A stretch of 64,000 nt of DNA, from the NCBI RefSeq assembly GCF_900626095.1, contig NZ_UYZZ01000008.1, positions 62,001 to 126,000 of the forward strand, written 5' to 3'. The notes beneath the pieces were generated by a model. The model made no database searches and was not told where the DNA came from. It saw only the letters and a list, made by a program, of their open reading frames with translations. Positions 53,023 through 62,860 of the stretch are shown one piece after another (positions within the stretch are counted from its first letter, which is position 1; each line of letters begins with the position of its first letter). Made by a program: the position numbers and the translations under genes. This DNA is from Clostridium rectalis. Lineage in GTDB: Bacteria > Bacillota > Clostridia > Clostridiales > Clostridiaceae.

Positions 53023-53268
53023 TTAATCTACAATACTTTGTAAAAACTTCTCTTCTTTTATCCCTCTATAGAAAGACTCTTTAAGTTTTTTCATATAATC
53101 ATATTTTGATATTCCTTCTTTAGAGATTTCTATTAAATTTATAGATTCCTTATTAGACATAGTATTTATGTTATTTTCATAACTATTAAGCTTAATAATT
53201 AAATTTTCACTTGATTTTTTTCCATAATTTAAATATTTTATATAATACGTATAAAAAGTAGAGCACAT
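53023..53268 (-). CDS. Doubtful small open frame after argH
   Basis: 81 codons, but its ATG lies inside the argH terminator hairpin and has no ribosome site. The later part (NLIEISKEGISKYDYMKKLK, ESFYRGIKEEKFLQSIVD) looks protein-like, with an internal ATG at codon 37. It may be the remnant of a degraded gene or a short protein with an unrecognised start. No family recognised. It ends 144 bp before the AGCS copy 2 start. Confidence 0.3.
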   Translation of the reverse strand: MCSTFYTYYIKYLNYGKKSSENLIIKLNSYENNINTMSNKESINLIEISKEGISKYDYMKKLKESFYRGIKEEKFLQSIVD

Positions 53269-53281
53269 AACTCTACTTTTT
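53253..53281 (-). terminator. Terminator of the argGH operon
   Basis: AAAAAGTAGAG / CTCTACTTTTT stem with a 7-base loop, 5 bp beyond the argH stop codon. Confidence 0.8.
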
Positions 53282-53285
53282 CTCT

Positions 53286-54605
53286 TTATTTTTTTATATC
53301 TTTTTTAATTCCCCTATTTAATGTATTTTCATAATCTATAAAAATATATACATCTTCCCCAAATAAATCACTAAATCTTCTAAGTTCTTCTAAACTTAAT
53401 TCCTCTATAGCCTTATTATTTTCTTCCCCATAAAGTACAATCTCCCCTATAACTTTATGGGCATCTCTAAATGCCATTCCTTTACATACAAGATAGTCCG
53501 CAGCCTCTGTGGCATTTAAAAAACCTTTTTTAACGGCTTTAATTGTATTTTCTTCCTTTACTCTCAAAGTAGAAAGCATTCCATTCATAACTTTAATACA
53601 TGCAAGTACTGTGTCTAGTGCATCAAAATAATTTTCCTTATCCTCTTGCATATCCTTATTATATGCAAGGGGTATACCCTTCATTGTAGTTAATATAGCC
53701 ATTAAATCTCCATAGACTCTTCCTGTTTTACCTCTAATGAGCTCAGCTGCATCTGGATTTTTCTTTTGAGGCATTATAGAACTGCCAGTTGAAAACTCCT
53801 CACTTATTTCTATAAAATCAAACTCCTTACTGCTCCAAAGTATAAGCTCTTCACTCAATCTACTTAAATGCATCATTATTATAGAAAAATCAGATATTAA
53901 TTCTATGACAAAGTCTCTATCACTTACACCATCCATAAAATTATTTACAGGACTCTTAAACCCTAACTTAATTGCAGTATAATCTCTATCCGTATTATAC
54001 GTAGTACCAGCTAATGCACAACATCCTAGTGGACTTTCATTCATTATATCTATAGAGTTTTTAATTCTTTTTATATCCCTTTCTAACATGTAGTAATAAG
54101 CCATAATATGATATTTAAAAGTTACAACTTGAGCTCTTTGAAGGTGCGTATAACCTGGCATTATAATATTATTTTCTTCCCCTAGCTTCTCTATAGTACT
54201 TTGAAGGTTTTTTAACTCCCTTATTACAAATTCAGCTTTTTCTTTTACATACAATTTAAAATCCACTGCCACCTGATCATTTCTGCTTCTTGCTGTATGA
54301 AGTTTTTTACCTACTTTCCCTATACGGCTTATTAAATTCATCTCTATAAAGCTATGAATATCTTCATAATCTCCTTTTATATGAAGTTTTCCTTTTTCTA
54401 TATCTTCTAAAATAGAAATAAGTCCCTCTGTTATCTTTACAAACTCATCTTCCTTCAATATATTACATTTTAAAAGCATCTCTACATGAACAAGACTTCC
54501 CTTTATATCTTGACTATAAAGCCTTTTATCAAAACTTAAAGAACTATTAAAATGCTCCATAAGCTTACTTTCTTTATCAATAAATCTTCCACCCCAAAGT
54601 TTCAT
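53286..54605 (-). CDS. argH: Argininosuccinate lyase
   Basis: 439 residues. Splits argininosuccinate into arginine and fumarate. Fumarase-superfamily signature GSSIMPQKKNPDAAELIRGK with the flexible loop Ser, plus MKLWGGRFIDKESKLMEHFN at the start, KLHTARSRNDQVAVDFKLYV and MPGYTHLQRAQVVTFKYHIM. Follows argG by 30 bp in one operon. Length is slightly under the usual 455-465 owing to a short C-terminus. Confidence 0.95.
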   Translation of the reverse strand: MKLWGGRFIDKESKLMEHFNSSLSFDKRLYSQDIKGSLVHVEMLLKCNILKEDEFVKITEGLISILEDIEKGKLHIKGDYEDIHSFIEMNLISRIGKVGKKLHTARSRNDQVAVDFKLYVKEKAEFVIRELKNLQSTIEKLGEENNIIMPGYTHLQRAQVVTFKYHIMAYYYMLERDIKRIKNSIDIMNESPLGCCALAGTTYNTDRDYTAIKLGFKSPVNNFMDGVSDRDFVIELISDFSIIMMHLSRLSEELILWSSKEFDFIEISEEFSTGSSIMPQKKNPDAAELIRGKTGRVYGDLMAILTTMKGIPLAYNKDMQEDKENYFDALDTVLACIKVMNGMLSTLRVKEENTIKAVKKGFLNATEAADYLVCKGMAFRDAHKVIGEIVLYGEENNKAIEELSLEELRRFSDLFGEDVYIFIDYENTLNRGIKKDIKK

Positions 54606-54635
54606 AAAATATATCCTCTTTTCTATAGTAAAAAG

Positions 54636-55835
54636 TTATTGCTTATTTTTAAGAGATTTAATCTTATATGGTAATTCAAATAGTTTTATAAACCCTTCTG
54701 CATCTTTATGACTATATAATTTGCTTTCCCCAAAGGAAGATATAGTTTCATCATAAAGTGCATTTTCAGTAAATACACCTGCATTTAAAATATTACCTTT
54801 ATAAAGTTTTAATTTTACTTTACCTGTAACATTTTCTTGAGTTTTATCTATAAAGGCATCTATTGATTCCCTAAGAGTAGTAAACCATAATCCATCATAC
54901 ACAATTTCTCCATATTTATATGCTATCATGCTCTTATAATGGGATGTAAGTTTATCTAATGTAAGTCTTTCAAGCTCTTTATGTGCCTCATAAAGTATGG
55001 TACCTGCAGGGGTTTCATATACCCCTCTGGACTTCATTCCCACAAGTCGATTTTCAACTATATCTATTACACCTATGCCATTTTCTCCCCCAATTTTATT
55101 TAATGTATTTATAAGATCTACAGGAGAAATATCACTTCCATTTAATCTTGTGGGAATTCCCTTTTCAAAATATATAGTTACATAGCTTGCTTCATCCTTC
55201 GCCTTTTCAAGTGGTGTAACCATAGAGTACATATCTTCATTATGCTGGTTTTTAGGATCTTCTAATTCCCCACCCTCGTGACTTACATGCCAGATATTTT
55301 TATCTACTGAGTATATTTTTTTCTTAGTTACAGGTACTTCTACTCCTTTTTCCATAGCATAGTCTATAGCATCTTCTCTTGATTTAATATTCCAAATCCT
55401 CCATGGTGCTATAATCTTCATAGATGGGTCAAAAGAAGCTATTGCCACTTCAAATCTCACTTGATCATTTCCTTTTCCTGTGCATCCATGACAGATATAA
55501 GTTGCTCCTTCTTTTTTAGCAATCTCCACAAGTTTTTTGGCCATAAGTGGTCTTGCAAGTGAAGTTCCAAGCATATATTTATCTTCATAAACTGCTCCAG
55601 CTTTTATAGCTTTAAATATATATTCACTTACAAATTCCTCTTTAACATCCTCTACATATATTTTAGACGCCCCTGTCTTTATAGCCTTTTCCTTAACTTC
55701 TTTCATGTTATCATCCTGTCCTACGTCTATACAAACAGCTATAACATCTAAATCGTAATTTTCCTTAAGCCAAGGAATTATTATGGACGTGTCCAATCCC
55801 CCTGAGTATGCTAATACAACTTTTTCTTTATTCAT
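54636..55835 (-). CDS. argG: Argininosuccinate synthase
   Basis: 399 residues, normal length. ATP pyrophosphatase loop [20 protein letters not shown] at the start; [20 protein letters not shown], the W-R segment [20 protein letters not shown] and [20 protein letters not shown] are family landmarks. Joins citrulline and aspartate. First gene of argGH; AAAGAGGGGGCTTTAATA precedes the ATG. No ornithine or carbamoyl genes are near, so citrulline may come from elsewhere. The adjacent ABC transporter could supply arginine or citrulline. Confidence 0.96.
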   Translation of the reverse strand: MNKEKVVLAYSGGLDTSIIIPWLKENYDLDVIAVCIDVGQDDNMKEVKEKAIKTGASKIYVEDVKEEFVSEYIFKAIKAGAVYEDKYMLGTSLARPLMAKKLVEIAKKEGATYICHGCTGKGNDQVRFEVAIASFDPSMKIIAPWRIWNIKSREDAIDYAMEKGVEVPVTKKKIYSVDKNIWHVSHEGGELEDPKNQHNEDMYSMVTPLEKAKDEASYVTIYFEKGIPTRLNGSDISPVDLINTLNKIGGENGIGVIDIVENRLVGMKSRGVYETPAGTILYEAHKELERLTLDKLTSHYKSMIAYKYGEIVYDGLWFTTLRESIDAFIDKTQENVTGKVKLKLYKGNILNAGVFTENALYDETISSFGESKLYSHKDAEGFIKLFELPYKIKSLKNKQ

Positions 55836-56049
55836 TATTAAAGCCCCCTCTTTTAGTTTAAGATACTAAAATATGCACTGTATATTTTATAAGGAAACTG
55901 TAAAATAATATTAACTTTACATTTTCTAATTATAAAATTTTACCCAAAATAAATTTATAATATATAGAAATTTTTGCCCCACAAATTTTTCTATATAATT
56001 TAAGTAGAAATTTTTTTAAAGATAATCTCTACTAATAATCCTTACCAGC
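55836..56049. promoter_or_regulatory. Region between ABC operon end and argG
   Basis: An imperfect hairpin ATATAGAAA...TTTCTATAT around CCCCA (55962-55996) lies in the 3' region of the ABC operon; lacking a T-run, it may aid transcript stability. The argG promoter must be at 55840-55950. An ArgR box was looked for, not convincingly found. Confidence 0.35.
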
Positions 56050-56781
56050 TTAAATTACTTTTTTCAAAAATTCTTTAGTTCTTATCTCTTTTGGATTTGT
56101 AAATATACAATCAGGTGTGGCTTCTTCCACTATTTTTCCACCATCCATAAATATAACTCTATCTGCTACATCCCTTGCAAAACTCATTTCATGAGTTACC
56201 ACAAGCATAGTCATACCTTCCTTAGCTAAATCTTTCATTACATTTAATACTTCACCTACAAGTTCTGGATCTAAAGCAGATGTAGGCTCATCAAATAACA
56301 TAATATCTGGTTCCATTGCAAGTGCCCTTGCTATAGCCACCCTTTGTTTTTGTCCTCCTGAAAGCTTTGAAGGATAATGGTTCATTTTTTCCCCTAATCC
56401 AACTTTATTTAATAGCATTTCTGCCCTTTTTTTAACCTGTTCTTTATTTTCTTTTTTAACAGTAATCGGCCCTTCCATTACGTTTTCCAACGCTGTCATG
56501 TGTGGAAACAAATTAAAGTTTTGAAATACCATTCCCATTTTTGTTCTAAGGTTTCTTAAAACTTTTTTATCTTTAGGATTCAATTTTTCACCTTCAACTG
56601 TTATTTCTCCACCATCTATAGTTTCAAGATTATTTAAACATCTTAAAAATGTACTTTTACCTGATCCGGAAGGTCCTATAACTACAAGAACTTCTCCTTT
56701 TTTAACTCCTATATTTAAATCTTCAAATACTGTTAAATCATTAAACTTTTTAGTTATGTTATCCGCCTCAATTATATACAT
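56050..56781 (-). CDS. Polar amino-acid ABC transporter, ATP-binding protein
   Basis: 243 residues. Walker [20 protein letters not shown]-loop [20 protein letters not shown], signature [20 protein letters not shown], Walker [21 protein letters not shown] and the H-loop [20 protein letters not shown]. Belongs to the GlnQ/ArtP/HisP group. Last gene of a leftward operon with permease (17 bp upstream) and two binding proteins; argG starts 215 bp downstream, making arginine or a relative a plausible substrate. Confidence 0.94.
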   Translation of the reverse strand: MYIIEADNITKKFNDLTVFEDLNIGVKKGEVLVVIGPSGSGKSTFLRCLNNLETIDGGEITVEGEKLNPKDKKVLRNLRTKMGMVFQNFNLFPHMTALENVMEGPITVKKENKEQVKKRAEMLLNKVGLGEKMNHYPSKLSGGQKQRVAIARALAMEPDIMLFDEPTSALDPELVGEVLNVMKDLAKEGMTMLVVTHEMSFARDVADRVIFMDGGKIVEEATPDCIFTNPKEIRTKEFLKKVI

Positions 56782-56798
56782 AAAATTGTCCTCCTAAA

Positions 56799-57446
56799 CT
56801 AATATTTTGATAATTTCTTCTCCCACAATGCAAAAGCTGCGGTGAATATTGTTGTTAAAGCTAAATATATACAAGCCGCAATAAAAAATGGTTCCATAGG
56901 TCTAAAGTTAGCTGAATATATTTGTTGTGCTGATCTCATTAGTTCTACCATAGCTATTGTTGAAACCAATGATGTATCCTTTAGCATAGTTATAAATTCA
57001 TTACCAACTGGTGGTATCACCACTTTAATTGTTTGAGGAAGTATTACCCTAGTCATAGTTTGACTATAAGAGAACCCAAGAGCTTTACAAGCTTCAAACT
57101 GTCCTTTATCTACAGCTAAAATTCCACCCCTTATAATTTCTGCCATATAAGCGCCTGAATTTAAGCTTAATCCTATAATTGCTGCTGTCATAGGTTTTAA
57201 TTCTAATCCTAAAAAAGGTAATCCATAGTAGAAGAAAAATAATTGAAGAAGCATTGGTGTTCCTCTTATAATCCATGTATAAAATGAAGCTATTGCCCAA
57301 ATCACCTTGTTCTTAGATAGTTTTAATAATGCAATTATTATTCCTATTAAACTTCCTAGTACAACAGATATTACCGTTAATTCTATTGTTATTCCTGATG
57401 CTTTTAATAATATTGGAAATATATCCTTTAATAATTGTCCATCCAA
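56799..57446 (-). CDS. Polar amino-acid ABC transporter, permease
   Basis: 215 residues, five membrane segments. HisM/GlnP group: ASFYTWIIRGTPMLLQLFFF near residue 50-70, SGAYMAEIIRGGILAVDKGQ, FEACKALGFSYSQTMTRVIL (EAA loop contacting the ATPase) and LPQTIKVVIPPVGNEFITML, KDTSL. TTG start at 57446 behind AAAAAGGGGGACTA. Likely a homodimer. Follows the first binding protein gene by 41 bp. Confidence 0.93.
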   Translation of the reverse strand: MDGQLLKDIFPILLKASGITIELTVISVVLGSLIGIIIALLKLSKNKVIWAIASFYTWIIRGTPMLLQLFFFYYGLPFLGLELKPMTAAIIGLSLNSGAYMAEIIRGGILAVDKGQFEACKALGFSYSQTMTRVILPQTIKVVIPPVGNEFITMLKDTSLVSTIAMVELMRSAQQIYSANFRPMEPFFIAACIYLALTTIFTAAFALWEKKLSKY

Positions 57447-57487
57447 AGCTTTAGTCCCCCTTTTTATAAATACCTTTCTTTCTAATC

Positions 57488-58288
57488 TTATTTTTTATAA
57501 ATATCTTCACCAAACCATTTTACTGATAATTTTGACATAGTCTTATCCTTCTTTAATTCATCTATAATTTTTTGAACTTCATCTTTTAATTCTTTATCAT
57601 CTTTCTTAAAAATTGCTGCTATTGGTTCTTGTTCCAAAGTTGCTGCTATTTTAAATTTTCCCATTTGTTTTGATAAATAATATCTACCAACAAATTCATC
57701 CACAACTACTGCATTTAATCTTCCTATTTCTAAATCATGAAATGGTTCTGTTGCTTTATCATAAGTTTTTAAATCCTTTATTCCTTTAGCTTTCTTAGCT
57801 GCTTTTTCTCCTGTGGTTCCAAGCTGGCATCCTACAGTTTTTCCTGATAGATCTTCTAATTTTTTTATATCCTTGTTATCATTTTTAACTACTATAACCT
57901 GACCACCTTTTGCATATGGCTCTGAAAATTGAACTTCTTTAGCTCTATCCTTATCCACACTTATTGCGGAAATACCTATATCAAATTTTTTAGCATTTAA
58001 AGCCATAGTAAGTCCACCAAATTCTGTTATTACAAACTCTACCTCTACTCCTAATTTTTTAGCTACCTCTTTTGAAAGGTCTATATCAAAACCCACCAGT
58101 TCATTTTTTGAATCTCTAAATTCCATTGGAGGGTAAGTATCTTCAAGTCCTATTTTTAATGTCTTTGTATTTTTCACTCTAATTAATCCATTGGCTGCTT
58201 TTTCATCTTTCTTATTTCCACAACCAGCAAATAATGTGCACACAATTACTCCAGTTAAAACTAACGATAGAATTTTATTCATTTTCAT
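57488..58288 (-). CDS. Amino-acid ABC transporter, substrate-binding lipoprotein 1
   Basis: 266 residues from ATG 58288 (MKMNKIL) behind AAGGGAGAGTGT; a GTG at 58297 is too close to that site. Lipobox LFAGC. SBP_bac_3 pattern: LKIGLEDTYPPMEFRDSKNE, LVGFDIDLSKEVAKKLGVEV, with RAKEVQFSEPYAKGGQVIVV. An arginine-specific or cystine-specific role cannot be told from sequence. Close paralogue of the next gene upstream. Confidence 0.92.
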   Translation of the reverse strand: MKMNKILSLVLTGVIVCTLFAGCGNKKDEKAANGLIRVKNTKTLKIGLEDTYPPMEFRDSKNELVGFDIDLSKEVAKKLGVEVEFVITEFGGLTMALNAKKFDIGISAISVDKDRAKEVQFSEPYAKGGQVIVVKNDNKDIKKLEDLSGKTVGCQLGTTGEKAAKKAKGIKDLKTYDKATEPFHDLEIGRLNAVVVDEFVGRYYLSKQMGKFKIAATLEQEPIAAIFKKDDKELKDEVQKIIDELKKDKTMSKLSVKWFGEDIYKK

Positions 58289-58346
58289 AATCCACACTCT
58301 CCCTTAAAATAGTTAATATATAAACAATTTACAATCTTTTTTTGGT

Positions 58347-58376
58347 GTGCCCCTATGTCTTTATCCATAAGGGCAC
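58347..58376. repeat. Hairpin between the two binding-protein genes
   Basis: GTGCCC / GGGCAC stem plus TATG/CATA after one mismatch. No T-run follows on the minus strand, so it is more likely an mRNA-stability or processing stem than a terminator. Confidence 0.45.
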
Positions 58377-58414
58377 TCTATATGAATATTTATAAAAAGG
58401 GTAACAAATTAAAA

Positions 58415-59215
58415 TTATTTATATATATCATATCCAAACCATTTTTCTGATAGTTTAGATAGAGTACCTTCTTCTTTTAACTCATCTAAAGCTTTTTGTA
58501 CTTCTTCTTTTAGTTCTTTATCATCTTTTCTAAAACCTATTCCAACTGGTTCCTTTGTAAGTTTAGCATCTAGTAATACTAAATCTTCTCCCCTTTTCTT
58601 TAAATAATATCCTGCAACTTGACCATCTGCTATAACTGCATTAATTCTTCCTACAGCTAAATCATTAAAAGCTTCTGTAACCCCATCATATTTTTTCACT
58701 TCTTTGATTCCTTCTATTTTACTTGCAGATATTTCTCCAGTTGAACCTAATTGACATCCTACAACTTTATTAAACAAGTCCTTTTCATCTTTTATATTAT
58801 CAGTTCCTTTTTTAACTACAATTCTTTGTCCTCCAACAATATACGGATTTGAAAAATCTATTACTTTTTTTCTCTCATCTGTTATACTCATAGTGGATAA
58901 TATCATATCGTATTTATTTGCTTTAAGAGAAAGTATTATTCCCTTCCATTCATTTGTCTTTATTTCACATTTAACTCCTAATTTCTTAGCTATTTCTTCT
59001 CCTAAATCAATATCAAATCCAACCAACTTTTGCGATTCATCTCTGAATTCCATTGGAGGATATGTATCATTTAATCCTATAGTAAGTACTCCAGATTTTT
59101 TCACTTTCTCTAAAGTGTTTAATCCATCTTCATTTTTTTGAGTAGCATTTTTACAACCTATAAAAACGCTAGCTATTAAAATAGTCCCCATAATAATTGC
59201 AAGAATTTTTTTCAT
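58415..59215 (-). CDS. Amino-acid ABC transporter, substrate-binding lipoprotein 2
   Basis: 266 residues. Lipobox VFIGC. Pattern LTIGLNDTYPPMEFRDESQK, LVGFDIDLGEEIAKKLGVKC and RKKVIDFSNPYIVGGQRIVV parallels binding protein 1 almost throughout, so the pair arose by duplication. It is the promoter-proximal gene of the operon and should be expressed most strongly. ATG behind AAGGGGGAAGGGCT. Two binders sharing one permease could widen substrate range. Confidence 0.92.
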   Translation of the reverse strand: MKKILAIIMGTILIASVFIGCKNATQKNEDGLNTLEKVKKSGVLTIGLNDTYPPMEFRDESQKLVGFDIDLGEEIAKKLGVKCEIKTNEWKGIILSLKANKYDMILSTMSITDERKKVIDFSNPYIVGGQRIVVKKGTDNIKDEKDLFNKVVGCQLGSTGEISASKIEGIKEVKKYDGVTEAFNDLAVGRINAVIADGQVAGYYLKKRGEDLVLLDAKLTKEPVGIGFRKDDKELKEEVQKALDELKEEGTLSKLSEKWFGYDIYK

Positions 59216-59526
59216 AGCCCTTCCCCCTTACATTTATTTCCCCATTCGTTATTATGATTATACATACTATTTTATATTTATGCAACTATTTTTTTAAATT
59301 TTTCTAAACTTTTTTTTAACTACCTGTAATTATATATACAGTCTAAACCAAACGAACTAGCGAAATCCTTTGTAATTAAAGCTTTATGGGTAATTGATTT
59401 TATTTTCTAAATATTTAAATATAATTATGTATATTTATACATTCGTGTATAAATAAAAATACCCTATTAATTTCCAAAATCTAAATATTTTTCTTCATAT
59501 TAACTAAGTATAAAATCATAAAGGCA
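59216..59526. promoter_or_regulatory. Region upstream of the ABC operon
   Basis: About 310 AT-rich bases between the murQ terminator and the first binding-protein gene; it must hold the ABC operon promoter. No riboswitch or T-box pattern and no gene was recognised. Confidence 0.3.
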
Positions 59527-59560
59527 AAGGCTGTTATAAAATCTCTTTTATAACAGCCTT
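59527..59560 (-). terminator. Terminator of murQ
   Basis: Perfect 15-bp stem starting AAGGCTGTTATAAAA with TCTC loop, 4 bp beyond the murQ stop codon. Confidence 0.8.
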
Positions 59561-59563
59561 AAT

Positions 59564-60478
59564 TTATAATATGTTAAGTTCTTCCATAGCTTTATAAACA
59601 TGTCCATTATGTTTTATTAATATGTCTTCACAAAGTTTTTTATTTTTCTTAGATTTTATCATTAAAATACTTAGTTTTACATTATAATTAGTTTCTTTTA
59701 GCACATTCTCTGCCTGATATAAATCTACTCCTGTAGCTAACATCAAAATTCTTTTAGCTCTTGCTATTAGTTTTTCATTATTGGGTTGTAAATCTACCAT
59801 TAAGTTCCCATAAACTTTTCCTAATTTTATCATTGTTCCTGTAGTTAGCATATTAAGTACCATCTTCTGAGCAGTACCTGATTTCATCCTAGTAGAACCC
59901 ATAATTACCTCTGGTCCTACAAGTACAGATATAGATATATCTGCAATCTTTGCCATTTCACTATCCTTATTCATAGTTACGCAAAGAACTTTACCACCCA
60001 CATTTTTTCCATACCTCATAGCCCCTATAACAAATGGCGTTCTTCCTGATGCAGCTATACCACATACTACATCTTTATCTGTAAAACTTATTTTTTTTAA
60101 AGCTTCCTCTCCTAAATTTTCACTATCTTCTGCTCCTTCCACAGCCTTAAACATAGCGGATTCACCGCCTGCTATTATTCCTTGTACTAATTCATGATCC
60201 ACTCCAAAAGTAGGTGGACATTCTGAAGCATCTAAGACACCAATCCTTCCACTTGTTCCTGCTCCAACATAAATAAGCCTCCCCCCTTGACATAACTTAT
60301 TTGATATAACATCTACAGCTTTTGCTATATCACTTTTCACATTTTCTACTGCTAAAGCTACTTTTTTATCCTCTTCATTTATTAAAGTTATCATATCATA
60401 GGTAGCAACTCTATCTATTCCTAATGTTTTATCGTTTATACCTTCTGTAACTAGATTCAATAAACTTTCAATTTCCAT
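59564..60478 (-). CDS. murQ: N-acetylmuramic acid 6-phosphate etherase
   Basis: 304 residues, normal length. SIS domain: [56 protein letters not shown], and [37 protein letters not shown]. Splits the lactyl ether of MurNAc-6-P to GlcNAc-6-P and D-lactate in cell-wall recycling. No MurNAc PTS (murP) or regulator adjoins. ATG behind ATGGGGGTTAGTAT. Confidence 0.95.
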   Translation of the reverse strand: MEIESLLNLVTEGINDKTLGIDRVATYDMITLINEEDKKVALAVENVKSDIAKAVDVISNKLCQGGRLIYVGAGTSGRIGVLDASECPPTFGVDHELVQGIIAGGESAMFKAVEGAEDSENLGEEALKKISFTDKDVVCGIAASGRTPFVIGAMRYGKNVGGKVLCVTMNKDSEMAKIADISISVLVGPEVIMGSTRMKSGTAQKMVLNMLTTGTMIKLGKVYGNLMVDLQPNNEKLIARAKRILMLATGVDLYQAENVLKETNYNVKLSILMIKSKKNKKLCEDILIKHNGHVYKAMEELNIL

Positions 60479-60612
60479 ATACTAACCCCCATACCTTATG
60501 ATTTTTAATCATATTCCTTAAATCCCATTTATACCCACAACTATATATTAATATATTTTTTCATATTATACAATTATTTCTAAAACTTTCTTTCATAGTT
60601 CTAAATAAAAAC

Positions 60613-60637
60613 GCAAGTACCTTTTAACGATACTTGC
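60613..60637 (-). terminator. Terminator of the four-carbon-acid operon
   Basis: GCAAGTA / TACTTGC stem with an 11-base loop; the minus strand continues GTTTTTATTTAG. Confidence 0.75.
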
Positions 60638-60653
60638 TATAATAAATTCTTAT

Positions 60654-61622
60654 TCACTTAAACATTTTTGCTACTTCTAAAGCATTTAGTAAACTTTTTT
60701 CCTTGGCACTTCCTTTTCCTGCAATATCAAAGGCAGTTCCATGATCCACAGAAGTCCTTACTATTGGTAGACCTACGGTTACATTTACTCCTAAATCAAA
60801 AGCTAACAATTTAATAGGTATATGACCTTGATCATGATACATTGCTACTACTATATCATACTCTCCTTTAAACGCCTTTAAAAACACTGTATCTGGAGGC
60901 ACTGGACCATCTACATCTATATTACTTTTTTTAGCCTCCTGTATGGCAGGATATATTTTTTTTATTTCTTCATCACCAAAAATTCCAGCCTCTCCTGAGT
61001 GAGGATTTAGTCCTGCAACTGCTATTTTAGGATTATTAATGCCCATATCTTTTAAATTTTCATCTGCCAGTTTTATTACTTCTATTATTCTTTCTTTATT
61101 TAATTTTTCACATGCTTCTTTTAAAGAAATATGGGTTGATACATGTATAACTTTTAAAGGTTCACTCCAAAGCATCATAGCATACCTTTTTGTATTTGTT
61201 AAAGTAGCAAAAATTTCAGTATGACCTTGAAAATTATGTCCCCCTAAATGCAAAGCTTCTTTATTTAATGGCGCAGTTACTACTGATTTTATTTTATTTT
61301 GCAATGCCCAATTTATAGAATTTTTTATATACTCATAGGCAGCATGTCCACATATTTTAGAAACTTTTCCTATTTTAAAATCCTCCATAGAAATATCAAA
61401 CGTATTTACTATATTAATATCCTCTTCACGAAATTCCTCTATAGAAGTAATAATATTTAATTTACACTTTATATTTAACAATTTTTTGTAGTAATCAAGT
61501 ACCTTTTTACTACCAAAAACTATAGAGTTTTTTCTATACTCTTCTTTTTTATTTAATGCTTTTAATATTATTTCTGGTCCTACTCCGGCAGGATCTCCCA
61601 TTGTTATACCAATAAACTCCAT
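60654..61622 (-). CDS. pdxA2: PdxA-family 4-phospho-D-threonate/erythronate dehydrogenase (PdxA2)
   Basis: 322 residues from ATG 61622, which follows AAAGGAGGATCTATA; the ATG at 61652 lies inside the kinase gene and is rejected. PdxA motifs: ITMGDPAGVGPEIILKAL, TAPLNKEALHLGGHNFQGHT, ALNPHSGEAGIFGDEE (seen as GLNPHSGEAGIFGDEE) and MYHDQGHIPIKLLAFD with metal-binding His. Next to a DUF1537 kinase this is the PdxA2 type that oxidises and decarboxylates 4-phosphothreonate or -erythronate to dihydroxyacetone phosphate, not the vitamin B6 enzyme. TAATG overlap with the kinase. Confidence 0.88.
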   Translation of the reverse strand: MEFIGITMGDPAGVGPEIILKALNKKEEYRKNSIVFGSKKVLDYYKKLLNIKCKLNIITSIEEFREEDINIVNTFDISMEDFKIGKVSKICGHAAYEYIKNSINWALQNKIKSVVTAPLNKEALHLGGHNFQGHTEIFATLTNTKRYAMMLWSEPLKVIHVSTHISLKEACEKLNKERIIEVIKLADENLKDMGINNPKIAVAGLNPHSGEAGIFGDEEIKKIYPAIQEAKKSNIDVDGPVPPDTVFLKAFKGEYDIVVAMYHDQGHIPIKLLAFDLGVNVTVGLPIVRTSVDHGTAFDIAGKGSAKEKSLLNALEVAKMFK

Positions 61623-62836
61623 TATAGATCCTCCTTTATTTTCTTCATACAATAACTTATAGCATTTTTTTCTCCAAAGGCACCAGCTTTAGTTATAATC
61701 TTTAATCCATGATATTTGCCACCCTTTAACTTCATAAGTGGTATACCTGGCATTATTTCCTCTATAATATTAGAACATATAGATCCTGTTTTATTTATAA
61801 AACTTATAGCTGTATCTCCTCCTGTTAAAAATACTCCTGACACTTCTGATTTTTCCATAATTTTATCTAAAATATTTCCCAAAATACTTTCAGTATACTG
61901 ACTGACTTCCTCTGATGTCATTTTCATATCCTTCCCTACTATTATAGCCTTTTCATAATCATTTCTATCATATGTAGAGGTGATTATTAAATCCTTATCT
62001 TTTGATAATAAATTCACTGCATAATCTATATAATAATCTTCCTTTTCCCCAATTAAAACCTTATCTATGGGTAACTTTAAAATATTTATTCCACTATTTT
62101 CAGCATATCTTAACTGTTTTATAGAAACATCACTTATACTCCCTACAACAGCTATAGATGGCTTAAGTGGATTTTTTATTTTTAATATAGTATCTGCCAT
62201 CCCTGCAGAACCTACCCATAATGTCTTTTTCCCCGTAACCAATACATTACTTACTATTCTAATCATATCATCACTGTTTTCCACATCAAAACTATATATT
62301 CTACCATTATTAAAGTTCATTTTCTCTTCTCTTATGTCAGATATATTATAATGAATGACCTTTTCACTAAAAAACTTTTTAATTAAGTTACTTATATTAT
62401 CTTCTATCACTGGTTTTTTTGGATCTTTTGATAATTCCGTTTCTATAATCCTTATACCATTTAATCTATGAATTCCATTCAAGGTAGTTCTACCTATTTC
62501 AGGAAATGCCGGTGAAAAAATAATTATATCAGGTTCATATTCCTCGTCAATAGCCTTTACCTCTGCAGATATATTTCCCCTTAATGTAGAATCTACCTTC
62601 TTATATATAAACTGAAATTCGTAGGAATTTAAATTTTTTATAGAATCTTTTACCTTATCATATGCCTCATGTTCCGTAAGTCCTCTACTTTCGGTATCAA
62701 TTACATAAGAGTTATTAGGATTTCTCATTTTATCTATATTAAATATTACTTCCGTAGTTATCCCTCTTTTTTTTAATTGCACCCCTGTATCATTTGCTCC
62801 TGTAAAATCATCTGCAATTATAAGATACCTTCCCAT
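61622..62836 (-). CDS. Four-carbon acid sugar kinase (DUF1537; DtnK/OtnK-like)
   Basis: 404 residues. N-terminal MGRYLIIADDFTGANDTGVQ and KKRGITTEVIFNI, FIYKKVDSTLRGNISAEVKA, DIIIFSPAFPEIGRTTLNGI form the substrate domain; the C-terminal nucleotide-binding part has SGVFLTGGDTAISFINKTGS and GGKYHGLKIITKAGAFGEKN. Phosphorylates D-threonate, L-threonate or D-erythronate at C4. Stop overlaps the PdxA2 ATG by one base; the KdgT permease ends 24 bp upstream. One operon, likely one pathway. Confidence 0.9.
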   Translation of the reverse strand: MGRYLIIADDFTGANDTGVQLKKRGITTEVIFNIDKMRNPNNSYVIDTESRGLTEHEAYDKVKDSIKNLNSYEFQFIYKKVDSTLRGNISAEVKAIDEEYEPDIIIFSPAFPEIGRTTLNGIHRLNGIRIIETELSKDPKKPVIEDNISNLIKKFFSEKVIHYNISDIREEKMNFNNGRIYSFDVENSDDMIRIVSNVLVTGKKTLWVGSAGMADTILKIKNPLKPSIAVVGSISDVSIKQLRYAENSGINILKLPIDKVLIGEKEDYYIDYAVNLLSKDKDLIITSTYDRNDYEKAIIVGKDMKMTSEEVSQYTESILGNILDKIMEKSEVSGVFLTGGDTAISFINKTGSICSNIIEEIMPGIPLMKLKGGKYHGLKIITKAGAFGEKNAISYCMKKIKEDL

Positions 62837-62860
62837 AACAATTCCCCTTTCAATTGATTT

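Noticed and set aside
55836-55960. Possible ArgR box before argG
   Set aside because: No convincing palindromic match among many AT-rich words; base composition alone makes weak matches likely.
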